Below, in pieces: positions 24,950 to 32,565 of a DNA stretch of 48,590 nt. Position numbers and translations under genes: made by a program. Origin of the DNA: Lachnospiraceae bacterium (GTDB lineage: Bacteria > Bacillota > Clostridia > Lachnospirales > Lachnospiraceae). Positions within the stretch are counted from its first letter, which is position 1. Every line of letters begins with the position of its first letter. Where the stretch lies: positions 1 through 48,590 of the forward strand of contig JAILPE010000021.1 in the NCBI GenBank assembly GCA_024699645.1, read 5' to 3'. The notes beneath the pieces are model-generated. The model did no database searches. It had not been told where the DNA came from and saw only the letters and a program-made list of their open reading frames with translations.

Positions 24950-25126
24950 TGTGTTTAGCAAAATTGCGTCCAATAGGAAATGAGTGCTCTCTGTGGACCA
25001 CATTTTTTAAGAGTTTTTGCCAAAATAAACCATGAATTTCGTATTGGACGTAATTTGTCGGTTTTCACCGGAAAAATAAGAAAAAATACGTCCACAGAAA
25101 CAACTGATTTCGTATTGGACGTATTC
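24944..25126. mobile_element. MITE-like inverted-repeat element, copy 3
   Basis: Left arm 24968-24998 and right arm 25090-25120 match as inverted repeats at 26 of 31 positions. The internal copy of the outer motif (TTCGTATTGGACGT) is at about 25038-25051. It has the same orientation and the same 153-bp arm-to-arm length as copy 2. Confidence 0.8.
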
Positions 25127-25134
25127 TCCCACAT

Positions 25135-25197
25135 AAGGACTTCGAAAACATTCACAGCGGCAAGGACTTCGAAAACTTTCACAGCGGCAAGGACTTT
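25135..25197. repeat. 27-bp tandem repeat
   Basis: AAGGACTTCGAAAAC begins at 25135 and 25162, with a partial third at 25189. It is right of element copy 3. The following 25208-25300 contains further GC-rich inverted repeats (CATTCTCCC/GGGAGAATG; GCCGGC pairs). Confidence 0.85.
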
Positions 25198-25300
25198 CAA
25201 CCCGGAGCAACATTCTCCCACGTTCCAAGGGAGAATGTGCGGAGGGCAGCGACCGGACGCCGGTTCTGCGTCCAGTTGCCGGCGAATGCCGGCACTCGAC

Positions 25301-25329
25301 AAAAAAGGACATCCATCGGATGTCCTTTT
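25301..25329 (-). terminator. Terminator of the tRNA-Thr/tRNA-Pro transcript
   Basis: AAAGGACATCC pairs with GGATGTCCTTT around a 4-nt loop; on the minus strand a six-T run follows. It lies 4 bp past the tRNA-Pro 3' end. Confidence 0.85.
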
Positions 25330-25332
25330 CAG

Positions 25333-25407
25333 TCGAGGTGACTGGACTTGAACCAGCGACCTCCACGTCCCTAACGTGGCGCTCTAGCCAAACTGAGCCA
25401 CACCTCG
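25333..25407 (-). tRNA. tRNA-Pro (anticodon AGG)
   Basis: A 75-nt cloverleaf with acceptor CGAGGTG/CACCTCG, D-stem GCTC/GAGC, anticodon stem CCACG/CGTGG with loop TTAGGGA, and T-arm GCTGG-TTCAAGT-CCAGT. Anticodon 34-36 is AGG with G37, as in proline tRNAs. Discriminator A; CCA is not encoded. An A34 proline tRNA is uncommon in bacteria, where UGG and GGG are typical. Confidence 0.92.
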
Positions 25408-25454
25408 AAAACATATTAAGTTTGTTATAACCAAGCCGCTACAGTACGCAGCAG

Positions 25455-25527
25455 AGCTACTAACCAGGATCGAACTGGTGACCTCATCCTTACCGAGGAT
25501 GCGCTCTACCGTCTGAGCTATAGTAGC
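25455..25527 (-). tRNA. tRNA-Thr (anticodon GGT), with C33
   Basis: A 73-nt cloverleaf with acceptor GCTACTA/TAGTAGC, D-stem GCTC/GAGC, anticodon stem CATCC/GGATG and T-arm ACCAG-TTCGATC-CTGGT. The loop reads TCGGTAA, so the anticodon is GGT but the nearly universal U33 is C. All stems are intact; CCA is not encoded. It is 47 bp upstream of tRNA-Pro in the same transcript. Confidence 0.9.
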
Positions 25528-25540
25528 AAACATGACCCTC

Positions 25541-25564
25541 GTTATGCACGGGGATGTGCTTAAC
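25541..25564 (-). promoter_or_regulatory. Leader hairpin before tRNA-Thr
   Basis: GTTATGCAC and GTGCTTAAC pair with one mismatch around a short loop, between the tRNA promoter and the tRNA-Thr 5' end. It may be a processing signal. Confidence 0.4.
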
Positions 25565-25590
25565 GTTGCGCCCTCGCGCGAAGTCCGACG

Positions 25591-25622
25591 ATTATATTAC
25601 CACAGACATTTCCTAAATGCAA
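25591..25622 (-). promoter_or_regulatory. Probable promoter of tRNA-Thr/tRNA-Pro
   Basis: On the minus strand TTGCAT (25617-25622) is 17 bp from TAATAT (and overlaps TATAAT at longer spacing), about 65 bp upstream of tRNA-Thr. Confidence 0.5.
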
Positions 25623-25712
25623 GCATTATTTCTTATCGTTTTTCAGATTTTATTTTTCTTAAAGCGTACTTCACCACAGCAAAATACAAGGCGGTCACAG
25701 CCTTCGCCTTGA

Positions 25713-26069
25713 TCAGAACCTATCCTTGTTCCCGGGGATGTCGTAGTAAGGAGTTCCTGCAGGGCCTTCGTCCTGAGGTGTATTGAACTCGGCATCGATC
25801 TCTGCCTCGATATCCTCAGAGATCGGTACAACAAAGTCTACCTCTCCCGGATACTCTTCATGAGGCTCGTCCGTAGATGAGTAATAGAAATCCATATCGT
25901 ATTTCTTGATAAGCATCTTACAGAATTTCTTAGCTTCTTCTTCTGTCTCGTACTGCTTGGCATTCTCAAACTCTTCGGTGAGTCCGGGAAATTCACAGCT
26001 CTGAACTACCTTTTTCTTCCCAGTGAAAAAGGCTCTTCCGGTAGGAAGATCTACCTTAAGTACGTACAT
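25713..26069 (-). CDS. Acidic small protein of unknown function
   Basis: 118 residues, unrecognised. It begins MYVLKVDLPTGRAFFTGKKK, with aromatic and charged residues, then an acidic stretch with repeated E/D (EPHEEYPGEVDF, EDIEAEIDAEF) and a proline-rich end. There is no signal peptide or TM, so it is a soluble cytosolic protein. The SD GAGGAGGT and a good promoter (TGGACA-17-TATAAT, 26240-26268) support that it is expressed. It is alone, between the tRNA operon and the MATE gene. Confidence 0.65.
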   Translation of the reverse strand: MYVLKVDLPTGRAFFTGKKKVVQSCEFPGLTEEFENAKQYETEEEAKKFCKMLIKKYDMDFYYSSTDEPHEEYPGEVDFVVPISEDIEAEIDAEFNTPQDEGPAGTPYYDIPGNKDRF

Positions 26070-26239
26070 ATATACCTCCTCTAAGGAAACGTTTTATAAC
26101 GCACCTTCTGCCGTCTCACGATCACCCGGAGCAATCTCTCCGTCCAAACCTATAAAATCAACTTTTTCTTGCGCCGTATCGTTACAAGCGCCCCCTCTCA
26201 GTGAAGGTCAAACGGCTGTAAAGTCTTTACATATGAAGG

Positions 26240-26268
26240 ATTATAGCATAACCATAATTAGTTGTCCA
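26240..26268 (-). promoter_or_regulatory. Promoter of the acidic small protein gene
   Basis: On the minus strand TGGACA (26263-26268) and TATAAT (26240-26245) are 17 bp apart, about 170 bp before the ATG at 26069, leaving a long leader. Confidence 0.65.
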
Positions 26269-26301
26269 CGATATTTAAAACACAAAATATAGTTACTCGG
26301 C

Positions 26302-26446
26302 GCGGACACCTGATTTCTCGGATTTCCTTTCTCTACCCGGCCCTCGCACCTGAATTTTCGGATTACCTTACTCTGCTTGGCCCTCGCACCTGAATTTCCG
26401 GATTACCTTACTCTGCTTGACCACGCACCCGAATTCCCGGATCGGA
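26302..26446. repeat. 40-bp tandem array after the MATE gene
   Basis: Four units of about 40 bp begin at 26307, 26347, 26387 and 26426 (CACCTGAATTTCCGGATT-like). The last unit abuts the stop of the MATE gene (26447-26449). The units resemble it only loosely, so copying of the gene end is possible but not proven. Confidence 0.85.
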
Positions 26447-27817
26447 TCATGTTATGTTCTTGGCCCATATTCCCGACCGATATATCATGACGCCGACGGT
26501 CACTTTGATTATATCTATCGCCTGACAGCAGAGGAACATAAGCGTTATGTTAAGGTCGGTGAAATGCGCGAGCAGGTAGCCTACAGGGAAAACGATTACC
26601 CACATATATACACTGTCGAACAAAAACGTAACAAATGTCTTGCCGCCGCTTCTTATCGCGAAATAGACGGCGTGAAGGAAGCCGTGTATCGGCATAAAGA
26701 GGGCGCATATGCGTATGAGCGTGCCCGCAATTTCCTTTACTTCGTCCGTCGTGTTGTATAAATTCGGGAACAAGAACGACATGGCGATCATGAGGATCCC
26801 GCCGAAAGCGGCGCAGCACACGGACATGAAGATTATCTTCTTCGAAGAATCTTTTGCCTCCTCGATATCGCCCGCACCGAGCTGCTGCCCGACAACTATC
26901 GCGAGCGAATCACCCATGGCTATGTACATTATATTAAAAATGTTGTAAAGCGTGCTCTGTATGTTTGTTGCCGCAACCACCGAAAGGCCTCTGTATGCGT
27001 AGCAGGAATTGACTGCCGCCGTGCCCGCCGCCCAAAGCGTCTCATTGGCCATAAGCGGTGCAGCGAGGATGATAACCCTCTTAAACATTACCCATGAGAT
27101 CGAGAAACCTTTGTAAAGGCCCTCGAAATAGGGGTTTGCTTTCGTGTGCGTGTGCGAGTATGCAACCACAAGCACGGCCTGAATATATCTCGAAACTACT
27201 GTCGCGATCGCCGCACCGGCCACCCCGAGCTCGGGAGCTCCGAATTTACCGAATATAAGGATATAGTTGAGGATCAGGTTCACAAACACCGCAACTATAG
27301 ATGCGATCATGGGGATCCTTGTCTGTCCGGATTCCCTCAGCGTCGAGGAATAACTCATCTCGACCGCAAGAGGCGGAAGTCCGATCAGCATTATCATAAG
27401 ATATTCTTTGCCGTAAGCGAGAGTCGCCACAAGATCGCCGCCCTGCGACGTATCGTGAAGGAAAACACCGATCAGCTCTTCGCTGCATATATACAGCAGT
27501 GTTCCGGCGATCAGCATAAGCGTTAACGAAATGACGATCTTGATCCTCATGACGTTTTTTACGCCTTCGATATTGCGCTGCCCGTAAAACTGCGCGCCGA
27601 GGATTCCCGCCCCCGAAACAACGCCGAACATGCACAAAAGGAAAACGAAATTAAATTGATTAACAATCGAAACTCCGCTCATCTGCTCGGTTCCGACCTG
27701 TCCGATCATTATGTTGTCAAGCAGTCCGACAAAATTTGTGATGCCGTTCTGAACCATGATCGGGAGTGCTATCCACAGCACTTTTTTGTAAAACTTTTTA
27801 TTACCTATTAAACTCAT
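26447..27817 (-). CDS. MATE family efflux transporter
   Basis: 456 residues with twelve TM helices in two homologous halves. The DNIMIGQVGTEQMSG segment near the N-terminus and the second-half segment with GDSLAIVVGQQLGAGDIEEAKDSSKK are the hallmark MATE motifs. It is expected to export drugs or toxic metabolites using an ion gradient. The gene is monocistronic; a 44-bp array lies upstream and a 40-bp array downstream. Confidence 0.9.
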   Translation of the reverse strand: MSLIGNKKFYKKVLWIALPIMVQNGITNFVGLLDNIMIGQVGTEQMSGVSIVNQFNFVFLLCMFGVVSGAGILGAQFYGQRNIEGVKNVMRIKIVISLTLMLIAGTLLYICSEELIGVFLHDTSQGGDLVATLAYGKEYLMIMLIGLPPLAVEMSYSSTLRESGQTRIPMIASIVAVFVNLILNYILIFGKFGAPELGVAGAAIATVVSRYIQAVLVVAYSHTHTKANPYFEGLYKGFSISWVMFKRVIILAAPLMANETLWAAGTAAVNSCYAYRGLSVVAATNIQSTLYNIFNIMYIAMGDSLAIVVGQQLGAGDIEEAKDSSKKIIFMSVCCAAFGGILMIAMSFLFPNLYNTTDEVKEIAGTLIRICALFMPIHGFLHAVYFAIRSGGKTFVTFLFDSVYMWVIVFPVGYLLAHFTDLNITLMFLCCQAIDIIKVTVGVMIYRSGIWAKNIT

Positions 27818-27840
27818 ATTTTTCTAAATCAACCTCTTAA

Positions 27841-27990
27841 TTACGCATGTGAGCGCAAAGTGGGGCTTCTCATAACCCATCAGAACGCCTATGTGAGAGC
27901 GAAGTAGGGCTTCTCATAACCCATCAGAACGCCTATGTGAGCGCAAAGTGGGGCTTCTCATAACCCATCAGAACGCCTATGTGAGCGCGG
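27841..27990. repeat. 44-bp tandem array after rlmB
   Basis: ATGTGAG begins at 27847, 27891, 27935 and 27979 with a 44-bp period. The array ends about 20 bp before the rlmB stop (28011-28013). The final, diverged unit resembles the rlmB gene end at TCAnnACGCC. Confidence 0.9.
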
Positions 27991-28010
27991 GTCGGGTGCG
28001 CCCCGGACTC

Positions 28011-28754
28011 TCACACGCCGCGTCTCTGCCTTGCGGCCTCGAACATGAGGATCCCGGCTGCCACCGATGCGTTGAGCGAGTCTATGTCGCCCTTCATGGG
28101 TATGCTGGCCGTAAAATCGCAATGTTCCTTTACGAGCCTCGAAACGCCATCGCCTTCGGCGCCGATCACAAGTCCGAGCGCTCCCGTAAAGTTGCATTTA
28201 TACATGTCGGTACCGCCCATATCGGCGCATGCGAACCACATGCCTTCTTTTTTCAAATCTTCCATCGTTGCGGTGATGTTTGTAACCTTCGCAACGGGTG
28301 TATAGTTAAGCGCTCCGGCACTTGTCTTGGCAACCGTGGATGTAAGTCCCGCAGCCCTTCTCTTCGGGATTATCACGCCGTGCGCGCCCGCAAGATTGGC
28401 ACTTCTGATGATGGCCCCAAGATTGTGCGGATCCTCGATTCCGTCGAGGATTATAATAAACGGCGCTTCTCCTTTTGCCTTTGCGGCATCAAGGATGTCC
28501 GAAACCTCTGCATATTCGTATGCAGCCGCATATGCGATAACGCCCTGATGATTCTTCGTCTGTGACATGCCGTCAAGGCGTTCCTTCTTTACAAATGTAA
28601 TGATGGTGTCGCCCTTTTTTGCCTCGCGCAGGATGCTTGAGATCGCACCCTCTCTCGCGCCGTCCAGCACGAAAAGCCTGTCGATCGTTTTGCCCGCGCG
28701 GAATGCTTCAAGGACTGCATTTTTGCCTTCTATTGTGCTTTCCTGATATCTCAT
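28011..28754 (-). CDS. rlmB: 23S rRNA (guanosine-2'-O)-methyltransferase
   Basis: 247 residues. It begins with the L30e-like RNA-binding domain (IEGKNAVLEAFRAGKTIDRLFV) and follows with the SPOUT motifs DGIEDPHNLGAIIRSANLAGAHGVIIP, LVIGAEGDGVSRL and IPMKGDIDSLNASVAAGILMFE. It methylates a conserved guanosine in the 23S rRNA peptidyl-transferase loop. The ATG has AGGAG upstream. In Firmicutes rlmB follows cysS and mrnC, as here, but a PTS IIC gene intervenes (21 bp upstream). Confidence 0.93.
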   Translation of the reverse strand: MRYQESTIEGKNAVLEAFRAGKTIDRLFVLDGAREGAISSILREAKKGDTIITFVKKERLDGMSQTKNHQGVIAYAAAYEYAEVSDILDAAKAKGEAPFIIILDGIEDPHNLGAIIRSANLAGAHGVIIPKRRAAGLTSTVAKTSAGALNYTPVAKVTNITATMEDLKKEGMWFACADMGGTDMYKCNFTGALGLVIGAEGDGVSRLVKEHCDFTASIPMKGDIDSLNASVAAGILMFEAARQRRGV

Positions 28755-28775
28755 ATGCGTAAAAGCTCCTCTCTG

Positions 28776-29918
28776 TCACTTCTCAAGCTTTAAGTCGCCC
28801 TCTTTGATCCAGCCGATCTTTCTGAGCAAGAGGCCAAACGCCCATGTGAGCAATCCGGGGAGCACAAAGCTTATGAGAACAAGACCTATCCAGTCCATTG
28901 CGCCTGCCGTGCAATGTCCCGCTTCATCGAGCCAGCCTGTATAAACGCCGATCTGTCCGACGAGTCCGCATGTACCCATACCCGACGATATAGGCGCTCC
29001 GTTCATCTCAAGCCCGAAAACGCATGTGGCAAGCGGACCTGTGATTGCCGATGCAAGGATCGGTGGAATCCATATTCTGGGATTCTTTATGATGTTACCC
29101 ATTTGAAGCATACTGGTGCCGATTCCCTGAGAAAAGAGTCCGCCGACTTTGTTTTCGCGGAAGCTCATTACCGCGAAGCCTACCATCTGCGCCGAACATC
29201 CCGCAACTGCCGCTCCGCCTGCGAGGCCCGTAAGTCCGAGCGCCGCGCAGATCGCTGCAGAGCTGATCGGAAGCGTAAGTGCGATACCGATAACAACAGA
29301 AACAACTATACCCATTACGAGGGGCTGCTGTTCGGTCGCCCACATGATTATATTTCCTACCGAACTTGCCGCATCTCCGATGTACGGTGCCACAAGCATC
29401 GAAAGTCCGACGCCGGTGCAGATCGTAACCGAAGGTGTCACAAGGATATCAACCTTTGTTGTTTTGGAGACAAGCTTGCCCATCTCCGTAGCGATTATGG
29501 CGATAAAGAACACTGCAAGAGGTCCGCCCGCGCCGCCGAGCGTATTTGCTGCGCCACCGACAGCGATCATCGAAAAGATCACAAGCGGTGATCCCTTTAA
29601 CGAATATGCTATAGCGGCCGCCATTGCAGGCCCGGCCACAGCCTTTGCGTAATTGCCCGCCTCGATAAAGAATTCGATACCAAACTGCGTTCCGATCGTC
29701 GAAAGGATCGTTCCTATCAGAAGTGACGCAAACAATCCGTTTGCCATAGCGCTCATGGCGTCTATAAAGTACGCTTTTGCCGAAAACGTTATATTCTGCT
29801 TTTTGAGGAATGCCTTAAAACCGCCTCCGCTCTTTGCGTCTTTCTTCGGGGATGCATTTATTTCTGTCCCGACAGTTTCCTTATTTTCTTCCCCGACTGT
29901 TTCCTTATTCTCTTCCAT
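28776..29918 (-). CDS. PTS_EIIC_2-type membrane protein (stand-alone IIC)
   Basis: 380 residues with ten or so TM helices and long Ala/Gly-rich stretches; the pattern fits PTS_EIIC_2 (PF13303), a IIC-like family of unknown substrate that usually lacks IIA and IIB partners. There is none nearby. The N-terminus carries EENKETVG twice (24-bp duplication, 29868-29917), followed by a polar linker. It is inserted between mrnC and rlmB, which normally adjoin; a hairpin (29944-29969) is in its leader. Its role cannot be stated beyond membrane transport or sensing. Confidence 0.8.
   Translation of the reverse strand: MEENKETVGEENKETVGTEINASPKKDAKSGGGFKAFLKKQNITFSAKAYFIDAMSAMANGLFASLLIGTILSTIGTQFGIEFFIEAGNYAKAVAGPAMAAAIAYSLKGSPLVIFSMIAVGGAANTLGGAGGPLAVFFIAIIATEMGKLVSKTTKVDILVTPSVTICTGVGLSMLVAPYIGDAASSVGNIIMWATEQQPLVMGIVVSVVIGIALTLPISSAAICAALGLTGLAGGAAVAGCSAQMVGFAVMSFRENKVGGLFSQGIGTSMLQMGNIIKNPRIWIPPILASAITGPLATCVFGLEMNGAPISSGMGTCGLVGQIGVYTGWLDEAGHCTAGAMDWIGLVLISFVLPGLLTWAFGLLLRKIGWIKEGDLKLEK
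29868..29917. repeat. In-frame 24-bp duplication at the PTS IIC N-terminus
   Basis: CCCGACAGTTTCCTTATT begins at 29868 and a near copy at 29892; the period of 24 bp equals eight codons (EENKETVG). Confidence 0.85.
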
Positions 29919-29943
29919 GTCTTCTTCCTTTTTTATATATTTT

Positions 29944-29969
29944 AGGCCGAGCTCTTATGCGCTCAGCCT
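29944..29969. other. Hairpin between mrnC and the PTS IIC gene
   Basis: AGGCCGAGC and GCTCAGCCT pair around an 8-nt loop, with a T-run on the plus-strand side only. On the minus strand it sits in the PTS IIC leader; a terminator role there is doubtful. Confidence 0.4.
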
Positions 29970-29988
29970 TTTTTAGTGCCTGCTTTTC

Positions 29989-30429
29989 TCAGCCTTCCCG
30001 GCGCGGAGCCTCTTTCAGGAGCGGCGCGCAGATCTCAAGGATCCTGTCCGTCCGACCTTCGAGATAAAGATACCCCATCAGCGCCTCAAATCCGGTCGCC
30101 GTATGGTATTCCACCCGGGTTGCCGATTTCGGTACGGATGTACTGTTTGCGTTTTTTCCACGCCTATAGGCATCCCTCTCGTCATCCTCGAGCTTTTCCT
30201 CGATGCTCTTCATGAACGCCGCCTGCGCTTTTGCACTGACTATACCGGTAGCGATCTTGTTGAGCTCTTTTACATGATTAAGTCCTTTTTCTACAAGAGT
30301 AGACCTTACAACCAGCTCAAAAACGCAATCTCCGACATATGCCAGTGTCAGTCCCGGGAGAGTTTTCGGATCCCTATCCTTAAGACCCATGCTTTCGCAT
30401 ATGTCGCTCACAAATCCTTCACCTGTCAT
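29989..30429 (-). CDS. mrnC: Mini-ribonuclease III
   Basis: 146 residues, a single RNase III-type catalytic domain without a dsRNA-binding domain: LAYVGDCVFELVVRSTL with the first carboxylates and YHTATGFEALMGYLYLEGR with the second. It matures the ends of 23S rRNA in Firmicutes. The open frame starts at a TTG (30441), but the ATG at 30427-30429 overlaps the cysS stop as ATGA with GGGAGA upstream. It lies next to cysS, the canonical order. Confidence 0.93.
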   Translation of the reverse strand: MTGEGFVSDICESMGLKDRDPKTLPGLTLAYVGDCVFELVVRSTLVEKGLNHVKELNKIATGIVSAKAQAAFMKSIEEKLEDDERDAYRRGKNANSTSVPKSATRVEYHTATGFEALMGYLYLEGRTDRILEICAPLLKEAPRREG

Positions 30430-31841
30430 TTTTTCTCCCAAACCACGCCCTCGCGGGTGTCCTTGATCACAATGCCCTTAGCGGCAAGCTCATCACGTAT
30501 GCTGTCGGCAAGAGCAAAATCCTTTGCTTTCTTTGCATCGGCACGTTTAGCGATCATTTCCTCAACATAAGCTTTAAGTTCATCGTCAACACCGTCATCC
30601 GCCTTATCCTCTTCGGGTTTCAAAAGATCAAGGCCGAGTACATAGTCGAAGGATTTTATGAGTTCTACTTTTGTAGAATTACTCATGTCCGCCTTTATAA
30701 CATCGTAAACGACAGTGAGCGCCGATGATGTATTTACATCATTCGAAAGTGCAGCTACAAATTTATCCTTATATTCATTAAATGCATCTTCTTCGACAGT
30801 TCCCTGTTCACCCGCCGTGAGACGGAGAACCGACTTGTGAAGCTTGTCATAAGCACTGACTGCATTATCGAGTGCATCAAACGAAAACTCGAGCGGCTTA
30901 CGATAATGTGACTGAAGGCAGAAGAACCTGTAAGCGAGCGGATTGTAACCCTGCTCCTTAAGGACTGTCACCGTCAGGATGTTGCCCTTCGACTTGCTCA
31001 TCTTACCCGAACGGTCATTAAGATGATGAACGTGGAACCAGTAATTGCACCATTTATGTCCGATGAAGGACTCGCTCTGCGCGATCTCGTTCGTGTGGTG
31101 AGGGAAAATATTGTCAACACCGCCGCAATGGATATCGATGTATTCGCCGAGGTGTTTCATGCTGATGCACGAGCACTCGATGTGCCATCCGGGATATCCT
31201 ACACCCCAAGGGCTGTCCCACTTGAGGGCCTGTTTCTCAAATTTCGATTTTGTAAACCAAAGCACGAAATCGTTTTTATTACGCTTATTTGTATCCTCCT
31301 CAACGTCGTCTCTTACGCCGACCTTGAGTTCGTCCTCGTTCTGATTTCCGAAAACATAATAATTGTCAAGCTTTGAAGTATCGAAGTAAATGTTCTCCCC
31401 TGCCTTATAGGCGTAATTCTTGTCAAGAAGGCCGTTGATCATGTTTATGAATTCGGGGATGCATTTTGTTGCGGGCTCAACGACATCGGGAACTTTAATA
31501 TTGAGCGCATCGCAATCGGCGAAAAATGCTTTTGTGTAATAATCCGCGATCTCCATAACCGTTTTGTTCTCGCGTTTTGCACCTTTGAGCATCTTGTCCT
31601 CGCCCGTGTCAGCGTCGCTCGAGAGGTGGCCGACATCCGTGATGTTCATAACTCTCTTCACGTCATAACCGATGTATCGGAGCGTTTTTTCAAGGATATC
31701 CTCACAGATGTAGCTTCGAAGGTTGCCTATATGGGCGAAATGGTAAACGGTGGGGCCGCACGTATACATGCTGACCTTCCCCTCTTTGTGAGGAACGAAA
31801 TCCTCTATCTTTCCGGTTAAAGTATTGTAGATTTTAAGCAT
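30426..31841 (-). CDS. cysS: Cysteinyl-tRNA synthetase
   Basis: 471 residues, normal length. It has the class I signatures HIGN (FAHIGNLRSYICED) and KMSKSKGN, and zinc ligands in YTCGPTVY, IECSCIS and DIHCGGVDNIFPHH. The C-terminal region includes the usual anticodon-binding helical bundle. The frame begins at 31889, but the ATG at 31839-31841 (MLKIYNTLTG) preceded by AGGTG is the family start. It overlaps mrnC by 4 bp and is 69 bp after cysE. Confidence 0.96.
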   Translation of the reverse strand: MLKIYNTLTGKIEDFVPHKEGKVSMYTCGPTVYHFAHIGNLRSYICEDILEKTLRYIGYDVKRVMNITDVGHLSSDADTGEDKMLKGAKRENKTVMEIADYYTKAFFADCDALNIKVPDVVEPATKCIPEFINMINGLLDKNYAYKAGENIYFDTSKLDNYYVFGNQNEDELKVGVRDDVEEDTNKRNKNDFVLWFTKSKFEKQALKWDSPWGVGYPGWHIECSCISMKHLGEYIDIHCGGVDNIFPHHTNEIAQSESFIGHKWCNYWFHVHHLNDRSGKMSKSKGNILTVTVLKEQGYNPLAYRFFCLQSHYRKPLEFSFDALDNAVSAYDKLHKSVLRLTAGEQGTVEEDAFNEYKDKFVAALSNDVNTSSALTVVYDVIKADMSNSTKVELIKSFDYVLGLDLLKPEEDKADDGVDDELKAYVEEMIAKRADAKKAKDFALADSIRDELAAKGIVIKDTREGVVWEKK

Positions 31842-31910
31842 AGCTTTCACCTGTCTCTTTCCTATAGTTTTGCCTGTCCCCACAGACACCGAGCCTTCAT
31901 CCCTGTCTTC

Positions 31911-32564
31911 TCAGCTTTTTACTTTACTTGCAAGCTCCTCTATCATGCTCCTAAGCTGCGCATTCTCCTCGCGAAGTTCGTCGATGCTCTGCATGACGGG
32001 GTCGGGAAGATGAACCTGATCAAGCGTTTCACGCGGGACCTTGATCATTTCGCGCTTCACTATCCTGCCGGGCACGCCGACAACAGTTGAGTTCGGAGGA
32101 ACTTCAGAAAGAATTACCGCACCCGCGCCGATCATCGAATTTTCTCCGACGGTGAACGACCCGAGAACCTTTGCGCCCGCGCCGATCATAACGTTATCGC
32201 AGATCGTCGGATGTCGTTTTCCCGTTTCTTTTCCCGTACCGCCCAAGGTAACTCCCTGGTAAAGAGTCACATTATCGCCGATTATCGTTGTTTCTCCGAT
32301 AATAACGCCCATACCGTGATCTATAAAAAATCCTTTCCCGATCTGAGCACCCGGATGTATTTCGATACCGGTTTTGCGTACTGTTTTTTGCGACACTTTT
32401 CTCGCCCAGAAGAAATGTCCTTTCTTATAAAGCTTATGGGCGAATCTGTGTCTGAGTATAGCTTTAAAGCTTGGATAGAGAAATACCTCCATCACGCTTT
32501 TGATAGCGGGATCACGTTCACGGATCACCGCTATCTCTTCCTTAACGTATTTTAAAAATCCCAT
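31911..32564 (-). CDS. cysE: Serine O-acetyltransferase
   Basis: 218 residues. An N-terminal helical region is followed by the left-handed beta-helix of hexapeptide repeats, including IHPGAQIGKGFFIDHGMGVIIGE and VTLGGTGKETGKRHP, which hold the CoA and serine sites. It makes O-acetylserine for cysteine synthesis, so the neighbouring cysS links cysteine supply and charging. The start at 32564 (MGFLKYVKEE) has GGAGG upstream, lying within the end of the previous gene. An extended C-terminal coiled segment (IDELREENAQLRSMIEEL) is present. Confidence 0.95.
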   Translation of the reverse strand: MGFLKYVKEEIAVIRERDPAIKSVMEVFLYPSFKAILRHRFAHKLYKKGHFFWARKVSQKTVRKTGIEIHPGAQIGKGFFIDHGMGVIIGETTIIGDNVTLYQGVTLGGTGKETGKRHPTICDNVMIGAGAKVLGSFTVGENSMIGAGAVILSEVPPNSTVVGVPGRIVKREMIKVPRETLDQVHLPDPVMQSIDELREENAQLRSMIEELASKVKS

Positions 32565-32565
32565 A

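Noticed and set aside
24692-25003. ORFs with repeated SPQHAIKKCLST or IACCGEVDKHFL peptides
   Set aside because: They are translations of the 36-bp array, which has no stop in several frames because 36 is a multiple of three.
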